Shown here in pieces: positions 17,348-26,493 of a stretch of 58,140 nucleotides of DNA. Origin of the DNA: Roseivivax halodurans JCM 10272 (GTDB lineage: Bacteria; Pseudomonadota; Alphaproteobacteria; Rhodobacterales; Rhodobacteraceae). Both the position numbers and the translations under genes were made by a program. The first letter of the stretch is position 1; the number at the start of each line of letters is the position of its first letter. The DNA lies in the NCBI RefSeq assembly GCF_000521785.1, contig NZ_JALZ01000018.1:1-58140 (forward strand), read 5' to 3'. The notes under the pieces are model-generated. The model did no database searches. It worked only from the letters and a program-made list of their open reading frames with translations, and was not told where the DNA came from.

Positions 17348-18370
17348 TCAGCCCTTCTGCAGGACCCGCTTGCCCAGAGTCTCGGCAATCTGAACGGCGT
17401 TCAGCGCGGCGCCCTTGCGGAGATTGTCCGAAACGCACCAGAGGTTGATGCCGTTATCGATCGTGCTGTCCTGACGGATGCGGCTGATGAAGGTCGCGAA
17501 ATCGCCGACGCACTCGACCGGCGTGACGTAGCCACCGTCCTCGCGCTTGTCGATCACCATGATCCCGGGCGCCTCCCGCAGGATGTCGCGCGCCTCGGCC
17601 TCGTCGAGATGATCCTCGAACTCGATGTTGATCGACTCGGCATGGCCGACGAAGACCGGCACCCGCACGCAGGTCGCGGTGACCTTGATCGACTTGTCGA
17701 TGATCTTCTTCGTCTCCGTCACCATCTTCCACTCTTCCTTGGTGGAGCCGTCCTCCATGAAGACGTCGATATGCGGAATGACGTTGAAGGCGATCTGCTT
17801 CTGGAATTTCTTCGGCGGCACATCGTCGGTCGGGTTGTAGATCGCCTTGGTCTGATCCCAGAGCTCGTCGACGCCCTCCTTGCCGGCACCGGAAGTCGCC
17901 TGGTAGGTCGACACCACGACGCGCTTGATCTTCGCTCGGTCGTGCAGCGGCTTCAGCGCCACCACCATCTGCGCGGTCGAGCAGTTGGGGTTGGCGATGA
18001 TGTTTTTCTTGGAATAGCCGTCGACGGCCTCGGGGTTCACTTCCGGAACCACCAGCGGGACGTCGGGATCGTAGCGGTAGAGCGAGGAATTGTCGATCAC
18101 GATGCATCCGGCCTCGGCCGCGCGCGGAGCGTAGGTCTTCGTGGCGTCCGAGCCGATGGCAAACAGAGCCATGTCCCAGCCGCTGAAATCGAACTGCTCG
18201 ATGTCCTGCGTCTTGAGCGTCCTGTCTCCGAAGCTCACTTCGGTTCCGAGAGACCGGCGCGACGCGAGTGCGGCGATCTCGTCCACGGGGAATTCCCGTT
18301 CGGCAAGAATGTTGAGCATTTCGCGGCCCACATTTCCGGTGGCACCGGCGACGACGACCTTGTAGCCCAT
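17348..18370 (-). CDS. asd: Aspartate-semialdehyde dehydrogenase
   Basis: 340 residues from MGYKVVVAGATGNVGREML, the NADPH-binding start. The catalytic cysteine is Cys130 in IIANPNCSTAQM, and the later segment RVPVFVGHAESINIEF carries the active-site histidine. It reduces aspartyl phosphate to aspartate semialdehyde, the branch point for threonine, methionine and diaminopimelate/lysine. dapD and dapE lie 4 and 7 kb away, so this region carries much of the lysine/murein precursor pathway. It is divergent from the polysaccharide gene over a 344-base gap. Confidence 0.97.
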   Translation of the reverse strand: MGYKVVVAGATGNVGREMLNILAEREFPVDEIAALASRRSLGTEVSFGDRTLKTQDIEQFDFSGWDMALFAIGSDATKTYAPRAAEAGCIVIDNSSLYRYDPDVPLVVPEVNPEAVDGYSKKNIIANPNCSTAQMVVALKPLHDRAKIKRVVVSTYQATSGAGKEGVDELWDQTKAIYNPTDDVPPKKFQKQIAFNVIPHIDVFMEDGSTKEEWKMVTETKKIIDKSIKVTATCVRVPVFVGHAESINIEFEDHLDEAEARDILREAPGIMVIDKREDGGYVTPVECVGDFATFISRIRQDSTIDNGINLWCVSDNLRKGAALNAVQIAETLGKRVLQKG

Positions 18371-18714
18371 GGCGGGTCTCTCCTTGGATGACCTGACGGC
18401 GTCGGCGTTGATAGCCTCGCCTGAAGAATTCCAAGGGGATGTATCCCGTCGACATCCTACCGGAAAGAGCCTCTTGCGCACTAATTGCGCGCCTATCGCC
18501 TAAAAAACAGGCGTTGACGCCAAGGAGCGTCGGCGAGGTATCGCCCAAAATGCAACGCTTCACCCTAATCGCTTTGCGGGAACTTGTTTGGCTATCCCCC
18601 TGCCTCGTATAGCCAGAAAGAATAATACCCGGGGCCGGCGCGAAATATGTGCGTGTCGAACACCCGGCCTGCCGATGTCGCAGGGGGCAGCGGAATGTGG
18701 GACACGGACGGATC
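18371..18714. other. Intergenic region between divergent asd and the polysaccharide dehydratase gene
   Basis: This 344-base gap must hold promoters for both genes. On the plus strand TTGACG at 18514-18519 has a weak GGTATC 17 bases on. A small hairpin CGCCT-(aaaaaac)-AGGCG lies at 18497-18513, and a direct repeat of TTGCGC occurs at 18474-18479 and 18485-18490. I see no convincing small gene. Confidence 0.4.
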
Positions 18715-20634
18715 ATGGCGAAAATCGAACCTCGTTCTGCCTTCGAGTCTCCGATGCTCTTCCGCTTCGTCACAGTCCTGACACGACCCCAGAAGGAAGC
18801 GATCTTCCTAAGCCTTGATCTTTTTGTGGCGGTCGGCGCTTTCATGCTGTCGCTGGCGCTTAACGGCGACGTGCGTCTCGCGCCTGCGGTCGTCATCGAG
18901 GCGGCTCCCGTGGCCGGGGCAATGCTCATCGTCGGCGCCGGGCTTTCGATCGTCATGGGCCTTCCCAAGATCAAGCTCAACGCCTACGAGACACGAGGCA
19001 TCGTGCTGACGGCGTTTTTTGCCGTAATGGTCGGTGCGAGCGGCGCCGCCATCGACCTTGTCGCGGGGCGCCCGGTACCGGTCGAGGTCTTCGTGATATT
19101 CACGTTCCTCTACCTCGTCTTTTGCGCGGGCTGGCGGATCCTGCTGCGGCAATGGCTGCTCGACATCTATCGCCGCGGGCACCAGCACATCCGCCTCCTG
19201 GTCTACGGAGCCGGCCGCACGGGCCAGCAGCTTGTCGCTGCGCTCAAGAGCGATTACGACGCCCATCCCGTCGCCTTCATCGACGACAATCCGACGCTCC
19301 AGTCGCTACGTATCTCGGGTCTGCCGGTCTACGCATCGTCCCAGATCAAGAACCTCGTCGCGGAAAAGAGGATCGACCGGGTGATCCTCGCGATGCCGTC
19401 AATCAGCCAGCCCAAACTCGCGCAGATCGCCCACAGCCTCCGCCAGATCGGCTGCGAGGTGCACGCCCTGCCCTCTTTCGCCGAGCTCGTGGGCAAGGGT
19501 GGAATGCGCGAGCGCCCGAAGACCGTCTCGCTCGACGATCTCCTCGGCCGCAACCGGCTCGAGAGCGAGCTCCCCGGCGTCAGCCACGCCTATTCCGACC
19601 GCCGTATCCTCGTCACCGGCGCGGGCGGGTCCATCGGATCGGAGCTCTGCCGTCAGATCATCGCCTGCAAACCGCATTGCGTGGTGCTGCTCGACCACTC
19701 GGAACATGCGCTCTACACGATCGAGAAGGAGCTGCGGGAGATTTCGCGAGGCCCCAAGATCGTGCCGATCCTGGGATCGGTCCTCGACGACGAAACCGTG
19801 CGCCGCGTCATCGCCGAGAACGGCATCGACGTCATCCTGCACGCGGCGGCCTACAAGCACGTGCCTCTCGTCGAATGCAACGCCCTGCCCGGCCTCAAGA
19901 ACAACGTGCTCGGAACGCGGATCATGGGTGAGGCGGCGCGCGACGGCGGCGTCGAGCGCTTCATTCTCGTCTCCTCCGACAAGGCCGTCCGCCCCACCAA
20001 CGTCATGGGAGCGTCCAAGCGGCTGGCGGAGCTGGTGATCCAGGATCTCGCGACGCGATCCGAACATACCCGCTTTTCCATGGTGCGCTTCGGCAACGTT
20101 CTCGGCTCTTCGGGATCGGTCATCCCGCTCTTTAAGGAGCAGATCGAGCGCGGCGGTCCCGTCACCCTCACCGATCCGAACGTCACCCGGTATTTCATGA
20201 CGATTTCCGAGGCCGCGCGGCTCGTCTGCCTGGCGGGATCCTTTGCGCGCGGTGGCGACGTCTTCGTTCTCGACATGGGAAAGCCCGTGCCGATCAAGCG
20301 CCTTGCGCGCCAGATGATCGAGGGGGCCGGCCATTCGGTCAAGGACGACCAGAATCCCGACGGAGACATCGAGATCAAGGTCACGGGCCTGCGGCCCGGC
20401 GAGAAACTGCACGAGGAGCTTCTGATCTCTTCGGACATGCTCACAACGCCGCATCCCAAGATCCTGCGCGCCCAGGAGGGCTACCTGTCAGAGATCGAGA
20501 TGGCGACCGCAATGAAGGACCTGCGGCATGCGATCGCCACGCTCGACGAGAAACTGGCCCGCGACGTGATCCTGCGCTGGGTCGAGCGCGCCGAGGACGA
20601 CGCGCACGATGCGCGGGAGTCCGCGTCCCGCTGA
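18715..20634 (+). CDS. Membrane-anchored nucleotide-sugar 4,6-dehydratase/epimerase (CapD/FlaA1-like polysaccharide biosynthesis protein)
   Basis: 639 residues from MAKIEPRSAFESPM. The first 150 residues contain four membrane helices. Residues about 155-275 are a CoA-binding-like Rossmann domain (VYGAGRTGQQL), and residues 290-600 are an extended SDR: RILVTGAGGSIGSEL (297 on) and SSDKAVRPTNVMGASKR (about 420-436), where methionine replaces the usual tyrosine of YxxxK as in FlaA1/WbpM/CapD dehydratases. It should make a 4-keto-6-deoxy UDP-amino sugar at the inner membrane for surface polysaccharide. The substrate is inferred. No other glycan genes adjoin apart from exoD. Confidence 0.93.
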   Translation: MAKIEPRSAFESPMLFRFVTVLTRPQKEAIFLSLDLFVAVGAFMLSLALNGDVRLAPAVVIEAAPVAGAMLIVGAGLSIVMGLPKIKLNAYETRGIVLTAFFAVMVGASGAAIDLVAGRPVPVEVFVIFTFLYLVFCAGWRILLRQWLLDIYRRGHQHIRLLVYGAGRTGQQLVAALKSDYDAHPVAFIDDNPTLQSLRISGLPVYASSQIKNLVAEKRIDRVILAMPSISQPKLAQIAHSLRQIGCEVHALPSFAELVGKGGMRERPKTVSLDDLLGRNRLESELPGVSHAYSDRRILVTGAGGSIGSELCRQIIACKPHCVVLLDHSEHALYTIEKELREISRGPKIVPILGSVLDDETVRRVIAENGIDVILHAAAYKHVPLVECNALPGLKNNVLGTRIMGEAARDGGVERFILVSSDKAVRPTNVMGASKRLAELVIQDLATRSEHTRFSMVRFGNVLGSSGSVIPLFKEQIERGGPVTLTDPNVTRYFMTISEAARLVCLAGSFARGGDVFVLDMGKPVPIKRLARQMIEGAGHSVKDDQNPDGDIEIKVTGLRPGEKLHEELLISSDMLTTPHPKILRAQEGYLSEIEMATAMKDLRHAIATLDEKLARDVILRWVERAEDDAHDARESASR

Positions 20635-20644
20635 CTTTTCGGAC

Positions 20645-21244
20645 TCACTCGGGTCCGAGCACCAGCCAGCCGGCGAAGGCCCCCGCAGCGACCGACCCGG
20701 CAAACGCGATCGCCATCAGAAGACCGTCGCGGAACAACAGCCCGAGACCGAAGAACGCGATGACGATCATCGGCGCGGAGGTCGCGAACGGAATGACCTC
20801 GAGCGGCGGAACGATCACCAGCAAGCAGAGGATCACGATGCACGCCGCACGTTGTCCCGTCGGACCCGCGAGCCTCGTGAGCCTTTCCTGCAACCGCTTG
20901 TCGATGCGGGAGGCCACCGGGGTCAGCCATTCCAGCGTCTTCTCGACACGTGCGGAGCTGAGCGAGCGCTTACGGATCCAACCCGGCACCCAGAGATGTT
21001 CGTAGCCCAGCAGAAGTCTCACCGTTATCGCGCCGAGGGTCAGCGCGAGGAGCGTCGGGAAGCCGGGAATACCACCGATGGGGGAAAGCTCGAGCAGCGG
21101 CAGGATCGCCATCGCTGCGCCGAAGCCGCGCTCGTCCAGCGCATCCACAAGATCCCCGACGCAGACCCGATCGCCACCCGAGTCGCGGGAGGCCTCTCTC
21201 AGTTCGCCGACCACTTCACCGAGGCTGGAATTGTCACTCGGCAT
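20645..21244 (-). CDS. exoD: ExoD family exopolysaccharide synthesis protein
   Basis: 199 residues from MPSDNSSLGEVVGEL. A soluble helical start (VCVGDLVDALDERGFGAAMAILPLLELSPIGGIPGF) leads into four or so membrane segments, the last being MAIAFAGSVAAGAFAGWLVL. This layout and the LxxSPIGGIPG block match ExoD of rhizobia, where mutants are altered in exopolysaccharide and alkali tolerance. The biochemical role is unknown. It converges on the polysaccharide dehydratase gene with 10 bases between stops. Confidence 0.85.
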   Translation of the reverse strand: MPSDNSSLGEVVGELREASRDSGGDRVCVGDLVDALDERGFGAAMAILPLLELSPIGGIPGFPTLLALTLGAITVRLLLGYEHLWVPGWIRKRSLSSARVEKTLEWLTPVASRIDKRLQERLTRLAGPTGQRAACIVILCLLVIVPPLEVIPFATSAPMIVIAFFGLGLLFRDGLLMAIAFAGSVAAGAFAGWLVLGPE

Positions 21245-21284
21245 TGCCGACCTCCGATTTTGATGTTGCGGTCCCAACAAGAAC

Positions 21285-21305
21285 CGGGCGGCTCTGTTCC
21301 GCCCG
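21285..21305 (-). terminator. Hairpin after the LOG-family gene
   Basis: CGGGCGG at 21285-21291 pairs perfectly with CCGCCCG at 21299-21305 around a 7-base loop. On the minus strand it lies 24 bases past the stop of the LOG-family gene and is followed by GTTCTTGTT. It would separate that gene from exoD. Confidence 0.55.
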
Positions 21306-21329
21306 ATCGCGCTGACCGCTTCCGATAAT

Positions 21330-22172
21330 CTACCTGTCCGGAATCTTCTCGCGCGGACCGCGGACACCCCAATTCTCGATGATCTCGATCGCCTCCTCGG
21401 CGCTCTCGACATAGCGGAAGAGGTCGAGATCCGCCTCGGCGATGGTTCCGGCCTCGACGAAGGCGTCCCAGTTCACCACCTTCTCCCAGAATTCGCGACC
21501 GAAGAGCAGGATCGGGACCTGTTTCATCCGCCCCGTCTGCACGAGGGTGAGCGTCTCGAAGAGCTCGTCCATCGTTCCGAAGCCGCCGGGGAACGCGCAG
21601 ACCGCCCGCGCCCGCATCAGGAAATGCATCTTCCGGATGGCGAAATAGTGGAAGTTGAAGGCGAGATCGGGCGTCACGTATTCGTTCGGCGCCTGTTCGT
21701 GCGGCAGGACGATGTTGAGCCCGAGCGAGCGCCCGCCCGCCTCGTGCGCGCCGCGATTGCCGGCCTCCATCACGCCCGGGCCGCCGCCCGTCGCGATGAC
21801 GAATTCCCGACCGCCGCGCGCCAGCGACTTCTCGGTCATGATCCGCGCGAAGGTTTGCGCCTCGTCGTAGAAGCGACTCATCTCGGCGAGCGCAGGCGTC
21901 TTGGCCGAATGCTTCTCCTCGGGGCGCTTGATCCGCGCACCGCCGAACAGCACCACGGTCGAATCGATCTCCGCCTCGTCGAGCAGCAGGTCGAATTTCA
22001 TCAGCTCGAGCTGCAGCCGCACCGGGCGCAATTCGCGCCGCAGCAGGAAATCCTCGTCGCCGAAGGCCAGGCGGTAGGCCGGCGACCGCGTCTGCGGCGT
22101 ATCCGGGACGGCCCGCGCGGTTTCCCAGTCGGTATCGGCGTGGCGGAACTGGCTCTTGTCCTCGTCAGTCAT
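21330..22172 (-). CDS. LOG family protein (TIGR00730 Rossmann fold)
   Basis: 280 residues from [17 protein letters not shown]. The Rossmann core includes [34 protein letters not shown] and the signature [15 protein letters not shown] (PGGxGTxxE). LOG proteins are phosphoribohydrolases that release cytokinin-type bases from nucleotide monophosphates; many bacterial members cleave AMP. The N-terminal extension of about 70 residues before the core is typical of the longer subgroup. It is divergent from dapD with 129 bases between starts. Confidence 0.9.
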   Translation of the reverse strand: MTDEDKSQFRHADTDWETARAVPDTPQTRSPAYRLAFGDEDFLLRRELRPVRLQLELMKFDLLLDEAEIDSTVVLFGGARIKRPEEKHSAKTPALAEMSRFYDEAQTFARIMTEKSLARGGREFVIATGGGPGVMEAGNRGAHEAGGRSLGLNIVLPHEQAPNEYVTPDLAFNFHYFAIRKMHFLMRARAVCAFPGGFGTMDELFETLTLVQTGRMKQVPILLFGREFWEKVVNWDAFVEAGTIAEADLDLFRYVESAEEAIEIIENWGVRGPREKIPDR

Positions 22173-22301
22173 TCTCTCTCCGGAACTCGGGGCTTCATCA
22201 CAGCTAGCTCGCCTGCCGAGAATGCACCAGCCGCCGTCAGGGTTTCCACGGGCCGAGGCGCGAGATATGAGGCGCTCGACACAGACACCGGAGGGACACC
22301 C

Positions 22302-23129
22302 ATGGACACCAAGGCCCTTGAGAGCGCCATCGAGGCGGCGTGGGACAACCGCGCCGACATCACCCCCGTGACCGGCGGCGAGACCCGCGAGGCGATCGAG
22401 GAAACGCTCGAGGCGCTTGACCGCGGCGAGCTGCGCGTCGCCGAGAAGCCCGAGGGCGGCGACTGGGTCGTGAACCAGTGGGCCAAGAAGGCAGTCCTGC
22501 TCGGCTTCCGCATCAAGGACATGGAAGTCCATCCGGGCGGTCCGCAGGGCGGCGGCTGGTTCGACAAGGTCGACAGCAAGTTCGCCGGCTGGGACGAGAC
22601 CCGCTGGCGCGAGGCAGGCTTCCGCGCGGTGCCGAACGCGGTGGTGCGCAAGTCCGCCCATATCGCTAAGGGCGTCGTGCTGATGCCGTCCTTCGTCAAC
22701 CTCGGCGCCTATGTCGACGAGGGCACGATGGTCGACACCTGGGCGACGGTCGGCTCCTGCGCCCAGATCGGCAAGGGCGTGCACCTCTCGGGGGGCGTCG
22801 GAATCGGCGGCGTGCTGGAGCCGCTTCAGGCGGAGCCGACGATCATCGAGGACAATTGCTTCATCGGCGCCCGCTCAGAGGTCGTCGAGGGCTGCATCAT
22901 CCGCGAGGGCGCCGTCCTCGGCATGGGCGTTTATATCGGCAAGTCCACCAAGATCGTCGACCGTGAGACCGGCGAGGTCTTCACGGGTGAGGTGCCACCC
23001 TATTCGGTGGTCGTGTCGGGCTCGATGCCGACCAAGAACAACCTCAACCTCTATTGCGCGGTGATCGTGAAGCGCGTCGACGCACAGACCCGCTCGAAGG
23101 TCGGCATCAACGAGCTGCTCCGCGATTGA
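22302..23129 (+). CDS. dapD: 2,3,4,5-tetrahydropyridine-2,6-dicarboxylate N-succinyltransferase
   Basis: 275 residues from [19 protein letters not shown], with GGAGGGACACCC before the ATG. A helical N-terminal domain of about 100 residues is followed by a left-handed beta helix built of hexapeptide repeats ([20 protein letters not shown] and on). It adds succinyl from succinyl-CoA to tetrahydrodipicolinate on the way to diaminopimelate and lysine. dapE, which removes the succinyl group two steps later, is 2.1 kb downstream on the same strand. Confidence 0.98.
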   Translation: MDTKALESAIEAAWDNRADITPVTGGETREAIEETLEALDRGELRVAEKPEGGDWVVNQWAKKAVLLGFRIKDMEVHPGGPQGGGWFDKVDSKFAGWDETRWREAGFRAVPNAVVRKSAHIAKGVVLMPSFVNLGAYVDEGTMVDTWATVGSCAQIGKGVHLSGGVGIGGVLEPLQAEPTIIEDNCFIGARSEVVEGCIIREGAVLGMGVYIGKSTKIVDRETGEVFTGEVPPYSVVVSGSMPTKNNLNLYCAVIVKRVDAQTRSKVGINELLRD

Positions 23130-23137
23130 CCTCGTGC

Positions 23138-23169
23138 CTGGGCCCGCGCCGCGTGTGGTGCGGGCCCAG
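23138..23169 (+). terminator. Hairpin after dapD
   Basis: CTGGGCCCGC at 23138-23147 pairs perfectly with GCGGGCCCAG at 23160-23169 over a 12-base loop, starting 8 bases past the dapD stop. No T run follows, so it may be a pause or 3-prime stabilising structure rather than a full intrinsic terminator. Confidence 0.55.
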
Positions 23170-23230
23170 GGCCATCGCCTTGCTGGCAGACCCTCGACGC
23201 AAAACAGCGGGTAAACGGCGAGAAGCGCAT

Positions 23231-23330
23231 TCCAATCGCAAAGCCCATTTTGTGGGGCTCCGGACGTCCCGGGCGGGCGAGTCCAATCGCGCCGCGTCCA
23301 TGCCGCATGGGGCGGCAGGCCGAAGCCTGC
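23231..23330 (+). promoter_or_regulatory. Structured leader upstream of the CaCA antiporter
   Basis: The 226 bases between the dapD hairpin and the antiporter start hold repeated and paired elements: TCCAATCGC occurs at 23231-23239 and 23282-23290; TGCCGC (23301-23306) can pair with GCGGCA (23312-23317), or instead GCAGGC (23315-23320) with GCCTGC (23325-23330). The last two stems share three bases, so they exclude each other. This could be a regulatory leader, but no known riboswitch was recognised. Confidence 0.35.
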
Positions 23331-23395
23331 GAAAACATTCATGAAACTAAATGCCATGTACCCCCGTTGGACGGCGTGACCGAAAAGCGTGGGAC

Positions 23396-24424
23396 ATGCT
23401 GACAAACCTTTCGATACCGCTCCTCTTCGCCGTCTTTGCCATCGCGGGTCTCGCGGTCGTTCTGGCTTCCATCCGCGCAACCGCCCTCGCCGACATCATC
23501 GCCGACCGCACCAAGATGGGCGAAGCGATGGCCGGCGGCCTCATCCTCGGCGCCGCGACATCGCTCGCCGGTGTGGTGGTCTCGGTGGATGCGGCCCTTT
23601 CGGGGGACGCCTCCTACGCTTTCTCGAACGCGGTCGGCGGGATCGCCGCGCAGACGCTGTTCCTCGCCATCGCCGACGTTCTGCACAAGCGCGCCAACCT
23701 CGAACACGCGGCCGCAGAGCCCGCGAACCTCTTCCAGGCCGTCATGCTGATCATTCTGCTCAGCGTGCCGCTCTGCGCGATCGCCGGCCCGGACATCGCC
23801 TATTTCGGCATCCACCCGGTCTCGGTGATCCTGTTCGTCGTCTATCTCTACGGCGTCAAACTCTCGACGACGGTGAAGGAAAACCCGATGTGGCGGCCGG
23901 TCCGCACCTCGGACACCCGCCGGGACGAGCCCGAAGACGGCGACGAGCCCAACAAGTCCGTTCGCGGTCCGGCGCTCAGCTTCGTCGGCCTCGTGGTGAT
24001 CATGGGCGTCGGCGGCTGGTTCATCAGCCAGGCCGGCGGGCAGTTCATCGAACGCTTCTCGATGTCCTCCTCTCTGGTGGGCTCGTTGATCACCGCCGTG
24101 GTGACCTCGCTGCCCGAATTCGTCACGACGCTCGTCGCGGTGCGGCGCGGGGCGCTGCAGCTGGCGATCGGTGGCATCATCGGCGGCAACACGTTCGACA
24201 CGTTGTTCCTGCTGGCCGGCGACGTGGCCTATCGAGACGGCTCGCTCTATCACGCGATCGAACTGAACGACGTCTACTGGCTCGGCACGGGTCTGCTGAT
24301 GACCGCGATCCTGCTGGCCGGGCTGATCCTGCGCCAGCGCGAGGGGCCCGCCCGGATCGGCATCGAGAGTGTCCTGATGATGGCCGTCTATCTTGCCGCG
24401 CTGACCGTCGAAGTCACTGGCTGA
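23396..24424 (+). CDS. CaCA family sodium/calcium-type antiporter
   Basis: 342 residues from MLTNLSIPLLFAVF, with ten or so membrane helices in two halves. The second alpha repeat is intact: AVVTSLPEFVTTLVAVRRG (Glu241) and GGIIGGNTFDT. The first repeat reads GAATSLAGVVVSVDAALSG, where glycine (Gly59) takes the place of the ion-binding glutamate, and GSN is changed to VGG. The linker at about 165-195 is acidic and cytoplasmic. It should exchange a cation across the inner membrane, but loss of one acidic ligand hints at altered stoichiometry or a different ion. A structured leader precedes it. Confidence 0.85.
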   Translation: MLTNLSIPLLFAVFAIAGLAVVLASIRATALADIIADRTKMGEAMAGGLILGAATSLAGVVVSVDAALSGDASYAFSNAVGGIAAQTLFLAIADVLHKRANLEHAAAEPANLFQAVMLIILLSVPLCAIAGPDIAYFGIHPVSVILFVVYLYGVKLSTTVKENPMWRPVRTSDTRRDEPEDGDEPNKSVRGPALSFVGLVVIMGVGGWFISQAGGQFIERFSMSSSLVGSLITAVVTSLPEFVTTLVAVRRGALQLAIGGIIGGNTFDTLFLLAGDVAYRDGSLYHAIELNDVYWLGTGLLMTAILLAGLILRQREGPARIGIESVLMMAVYLAALTVEVTG

Positions 24425-24437
24425 AAAGAGGGAACCG

Positions 24438-24464
24438 CCCCGGCTGCCAAACGGTTGGCCGGGG
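24438..24464 (+). terminator. Hairpin after the antiporter
   Basis: CCCCG with an inner GCCAA (24438-24450) pairs with TTGGC-CGGGG (24455-24464), leaving a three-base bulge and an ACGG loop, followed by GGATTTGTTAA. It starts 14 bases past the antiporter stop and precedes the GlsB-like gene. Confidence 0.5.
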
Positions 24465-24498
24465 GATTTGTTAACCACCGATAAAGAGGGACATCGAT

Positions 24499-24741
24499 AT
24501 GGGCTGGATCATCACAATCATTCTCGGCGGGCTCGCCGGCTGGATCGCGGAGAAGATCATGGGAGCCGACCACGGTCTGCTCACGAACATCATTCTCGGC
24601 ATCGTCGGCGCTGCCGTCCTGAACTTCATTCTCAGCGTTCTCTTCGGCGCCTACGAGCCGTCGAACTGGATCGCCTACCTGATCGTCGCGATCATCGGCG
24701 CGTGCGGTCTCATCGCCGCCTGGCGCGCGGTAAAGAGCTGA
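24499..24741 (+). CDS. GlsB/YeaQ/YmgE family stress-response membrane protein
   Basis: 80 residues with three membrane segments: ITIILGGLAGWIAEKIMG, then NIILGIVGAAVLNFILSVLFG and WIAYLIVAIIGACGLIAAW. The GGLAGWIAEKIMG start and the LGIVGA middle are the transglycosylase-associated (YeaQ) family marks. Members are small inner-membrane proteins raised in stress or stationary phase; their action is not known. The ribosome site AGAGGGAC is good. It is set between two hairpins (24438-24464 and 24750-24777) and so is probably a single-gene unit. Confidence 0.92.
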   Translation: MGWIITIILGGLAGWIAEKIMGADHGLLTNIILGIVGAAVLNFILSVLFGAYEPSNWIAYLIVAIIGACGLIAAWRAVKS

Positions 24742-24749
24742 TCGTCAAC

Positions 24750-24777
24750 GGGCGGACCGGTCCGGATCGGTCCGCCC
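24750..24777 (+). terminator. Hairpin after the GlsB-like gene
   Basis: GGGCGGACCG at 24750-24759 pairs perfectly with CGGTCCGCCC at 24768-24777 over GTCCGGAT, 8 bases past the stop, followed by GACCTTTC. A strong stem with a weak T run. Confidence 0.65.
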
Positions 24778-24862
24778 GACCTTTCGAAAGAATTTCTGAC
24801 CCACAGCGCCGCGCGCGCGCCCGTCGATTGACAGGCCCGCCCGCTCCGTCCATGGGACGGAC

Positions 24863-25195
24863 ATGGCGAAATCCCCACGCACCCAGCAGGTCTACACCCT
24901 CGTGGTCGAGGTCGGACGCAAGGCCGGCGACGGCCTGCCCGATGCCGCGACCGGCGCCGCGCTCATGTGCTACGCATCGGGCGTCGACGAGGCCGAAGCG
25001 GTTCGCGAGACCGTCGCGATCCTCAAGCAGGCCGACATGGCCCCGCTCGACGTGACTGGCTACGGCACCGAAGAGGAGCGCCGCAAGGCCGGCCACGAGA
25101 TCGAGGCGGACGAGGCCGAGCTCATGGCCCGCGCGCTCGCCGAGAATTCCGTCATCGTCGCGCAGGTGACGCCCTTCTTCCCGGGCGACGACTGA
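24863..25195 (+). CDS. Hypothetical protein, 110 residues
   Basis: A soluble, acidic protein from [18 protein letters not shown]. Strand [12 protein letters not shown], helix [17 protein letters not shown] and a final strand [11 protein letters not shown] suggest a small ferredoxin-like alpha/beta fold. It carries no metal or catalytic motif and no signal. I do not recognise the family. It lies 82 bases upstream of dapE on the same strand and could be co-transcribed with it. The codon pattern is like that of neighbours. Confidence 0.7.
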   Translation: MAKSPRTQQVYTLVVEVGRKAGDGLPDAATGAALMCYASGVDEAEAVRETVAILKQADMAPLDVTGYGTEEERRKAGHEIEADEAELMARALAENSVIVAQVTPFFPGDD

Positions 25196-25277
25196 CCTCC
25201 AAGGACCGGACCGCGCCAATATTTGCGGGTCCCGGCGATCCACGATAGGGCGCTCTGGTTCCACCCCGGAGGCCCCC

Positions 25278-26423
25278 ATGTCCGCCACAGATCCCGTCGC
25301 CCTGACGCAGGACCTCATCCGCTGTCCCTCGGTCACGCCCGAGGAGGGTGGCGCCCTCACCTTGCTCGCGTCTCATCTGAGCGCCGCCGGCTTCACCTGC
25401 ATCCGTGTCGACCGGGGCGGGGTCTGCAACCTCTTCGCGCGCTGGGGCGAGAAGGGTCACGACCGCAGCTTCGGCTTCAACGGCCATACCGATGTCGTTC
25501 CGGTGGGCGATCCCGCCTCGTGGTCGCACGATCCGTTCTCGGGTATCGAGACCGACGGCCAGATCTGGGGCCGCGGCGCGACGGACATGAAATCGGGCGT
25601 CGCCGCCTTCGCCGCCGCCGCCATAGATTTCGTCACCGACACGCCGCCGGACGGCGCTCTGATCCTCGCGGTCACCGGCGACGAGGAGGGCCCCTCGATT
25701 GACGGCACTCGCGCCCTTCTCGACTGGATGGAGGCGGAGGGCGAGCGCATGTCCGCCTGCCTCGTCGGCGAGCCGACCTGCCCCGAGACCTTCGGCGAGA
25801 TGATCAAGATCGGCCGCCGGGGCTCTCTGACCGCGCATCTGACCGTGCGGGGCACGCAGGGGCATTCCGCCTATCCCCACCGGGCGCTGAACCCGCTGCC
25901 CGCCATGGCGCGGCTGATCGACCGGCTCTCGTCCCGCAGGCTCGACGAGGGCACCGACCATTTCGACCCCTCGACGCTCGCCCCGGTGACCATCGATACC
26001 GGCAACCCGGCGACCAACGTGATCCCGGCCGAAGCCCGCGCGAGCGTCAACATCCGCTTCAACGACCTTCATACCGGCGCCTCGCTCGTCGATTGGGTCG
26101 AGACCGTTGCGGCCGAGATCGACGTCGAGTTCGGCACCGCGACCGAGGTCACCGCCCGGATCTCGGGCGAGAGCTTCCTGACCCCGCCCGGCCCGCTCTC
26201 CGATCTCGTCACGAAGGCGGTCGAAGCCGAAACCGGCGTCACCCCCGCGCTTTCGACCACCGGCGGCACCTCGGATGCGCGCTTCGTCAAGGATCACTGC
26301 CCGGTGGTCGAGTTCGGCCTCGTCGGCCAGACCATGCACCAGGTCGACGAACGCGTCGCGACCGAGGACATCCGCCGCCTAAAGGCGGTCTATGCGCGGA
26401 TCCTGCGCGACTTTTTCGCCTGA
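25278..26423 (+). CDS. dapE: Succinyl-diaminopimelate desuccinylase
   Basis: 381 residues, an M20 metallopeptidase. Metal ligands are His70 in [13 protein letters not shown], Asp103 in [10 protein letters not shown] and the Glu136-Glu137 pair in TGDEEGPS, with more in LVGEPT and near the C-terminal end ([12 protein letters not shown]). A lid or dimer domain with [23 protein letters not shown] lies between about residues 180 and 290. It frees LL-diaminopimelate and succinate. Together with asd and dapD it places the succinylase branch of lysine synthesis in this window. Confidence 0.97.
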   Translation: MSATDPVALTQDLIRCPSVTPEEGGALTLLASHLSAAGFTCIRVDRGGVCNLFARWGEKGHDRSFGFNGHTDVVPVGDPASWSHDPFSGIETDGQIWGRGATDMKSGVAAFAAAAIDFVTDTPPDGALILAVTGDEEGPSIDGTRALLDWMEAEGERMSACLVGEPTCPETFGEMIKIGRRGSLTAHLTVRGTQGHSAYPHRALNPLPAMARLIDRLSSRRLDEGTDHFDPSTLAPVTIDTGNPATNVIPAEARASVNIRFNDLHTGASLVDWVETVAAEIDVEFGTATEVTARISGESFLTPPGPLSDLVTKAVEAETGVTPALSTTGGTSDARFVKDHCPVVEFGLVGQTMHQVDERVATEDIRRLKAVYARILRDFFA

Positions 26424-26493
26424 GGGCGCCGTCCGCCCGGACCGTTACACCTTCCCGGATGACGACCCCCGCTCCGCGTGCTACCTGCGGGCC

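Noticed and set aside
23130-23358. A minus-strand frame starting MAFSFMNVFAG behind a GGGGG stretch
   Set aside because: It continues into the antisense of dapD without a stop of its own in the gap and shows no signal or motif beyond a few hydrophobic residues.
24431-24455. GGAAC with 17 bases before GGTT upstream of the GlsB-like gene, resembling an EcfG general stress promoter
   Set aside because: The -10 part is not CGTT, the stretch is inside a hairpin that looks like a terminator, and many Rhodobacterales lack EcfG.
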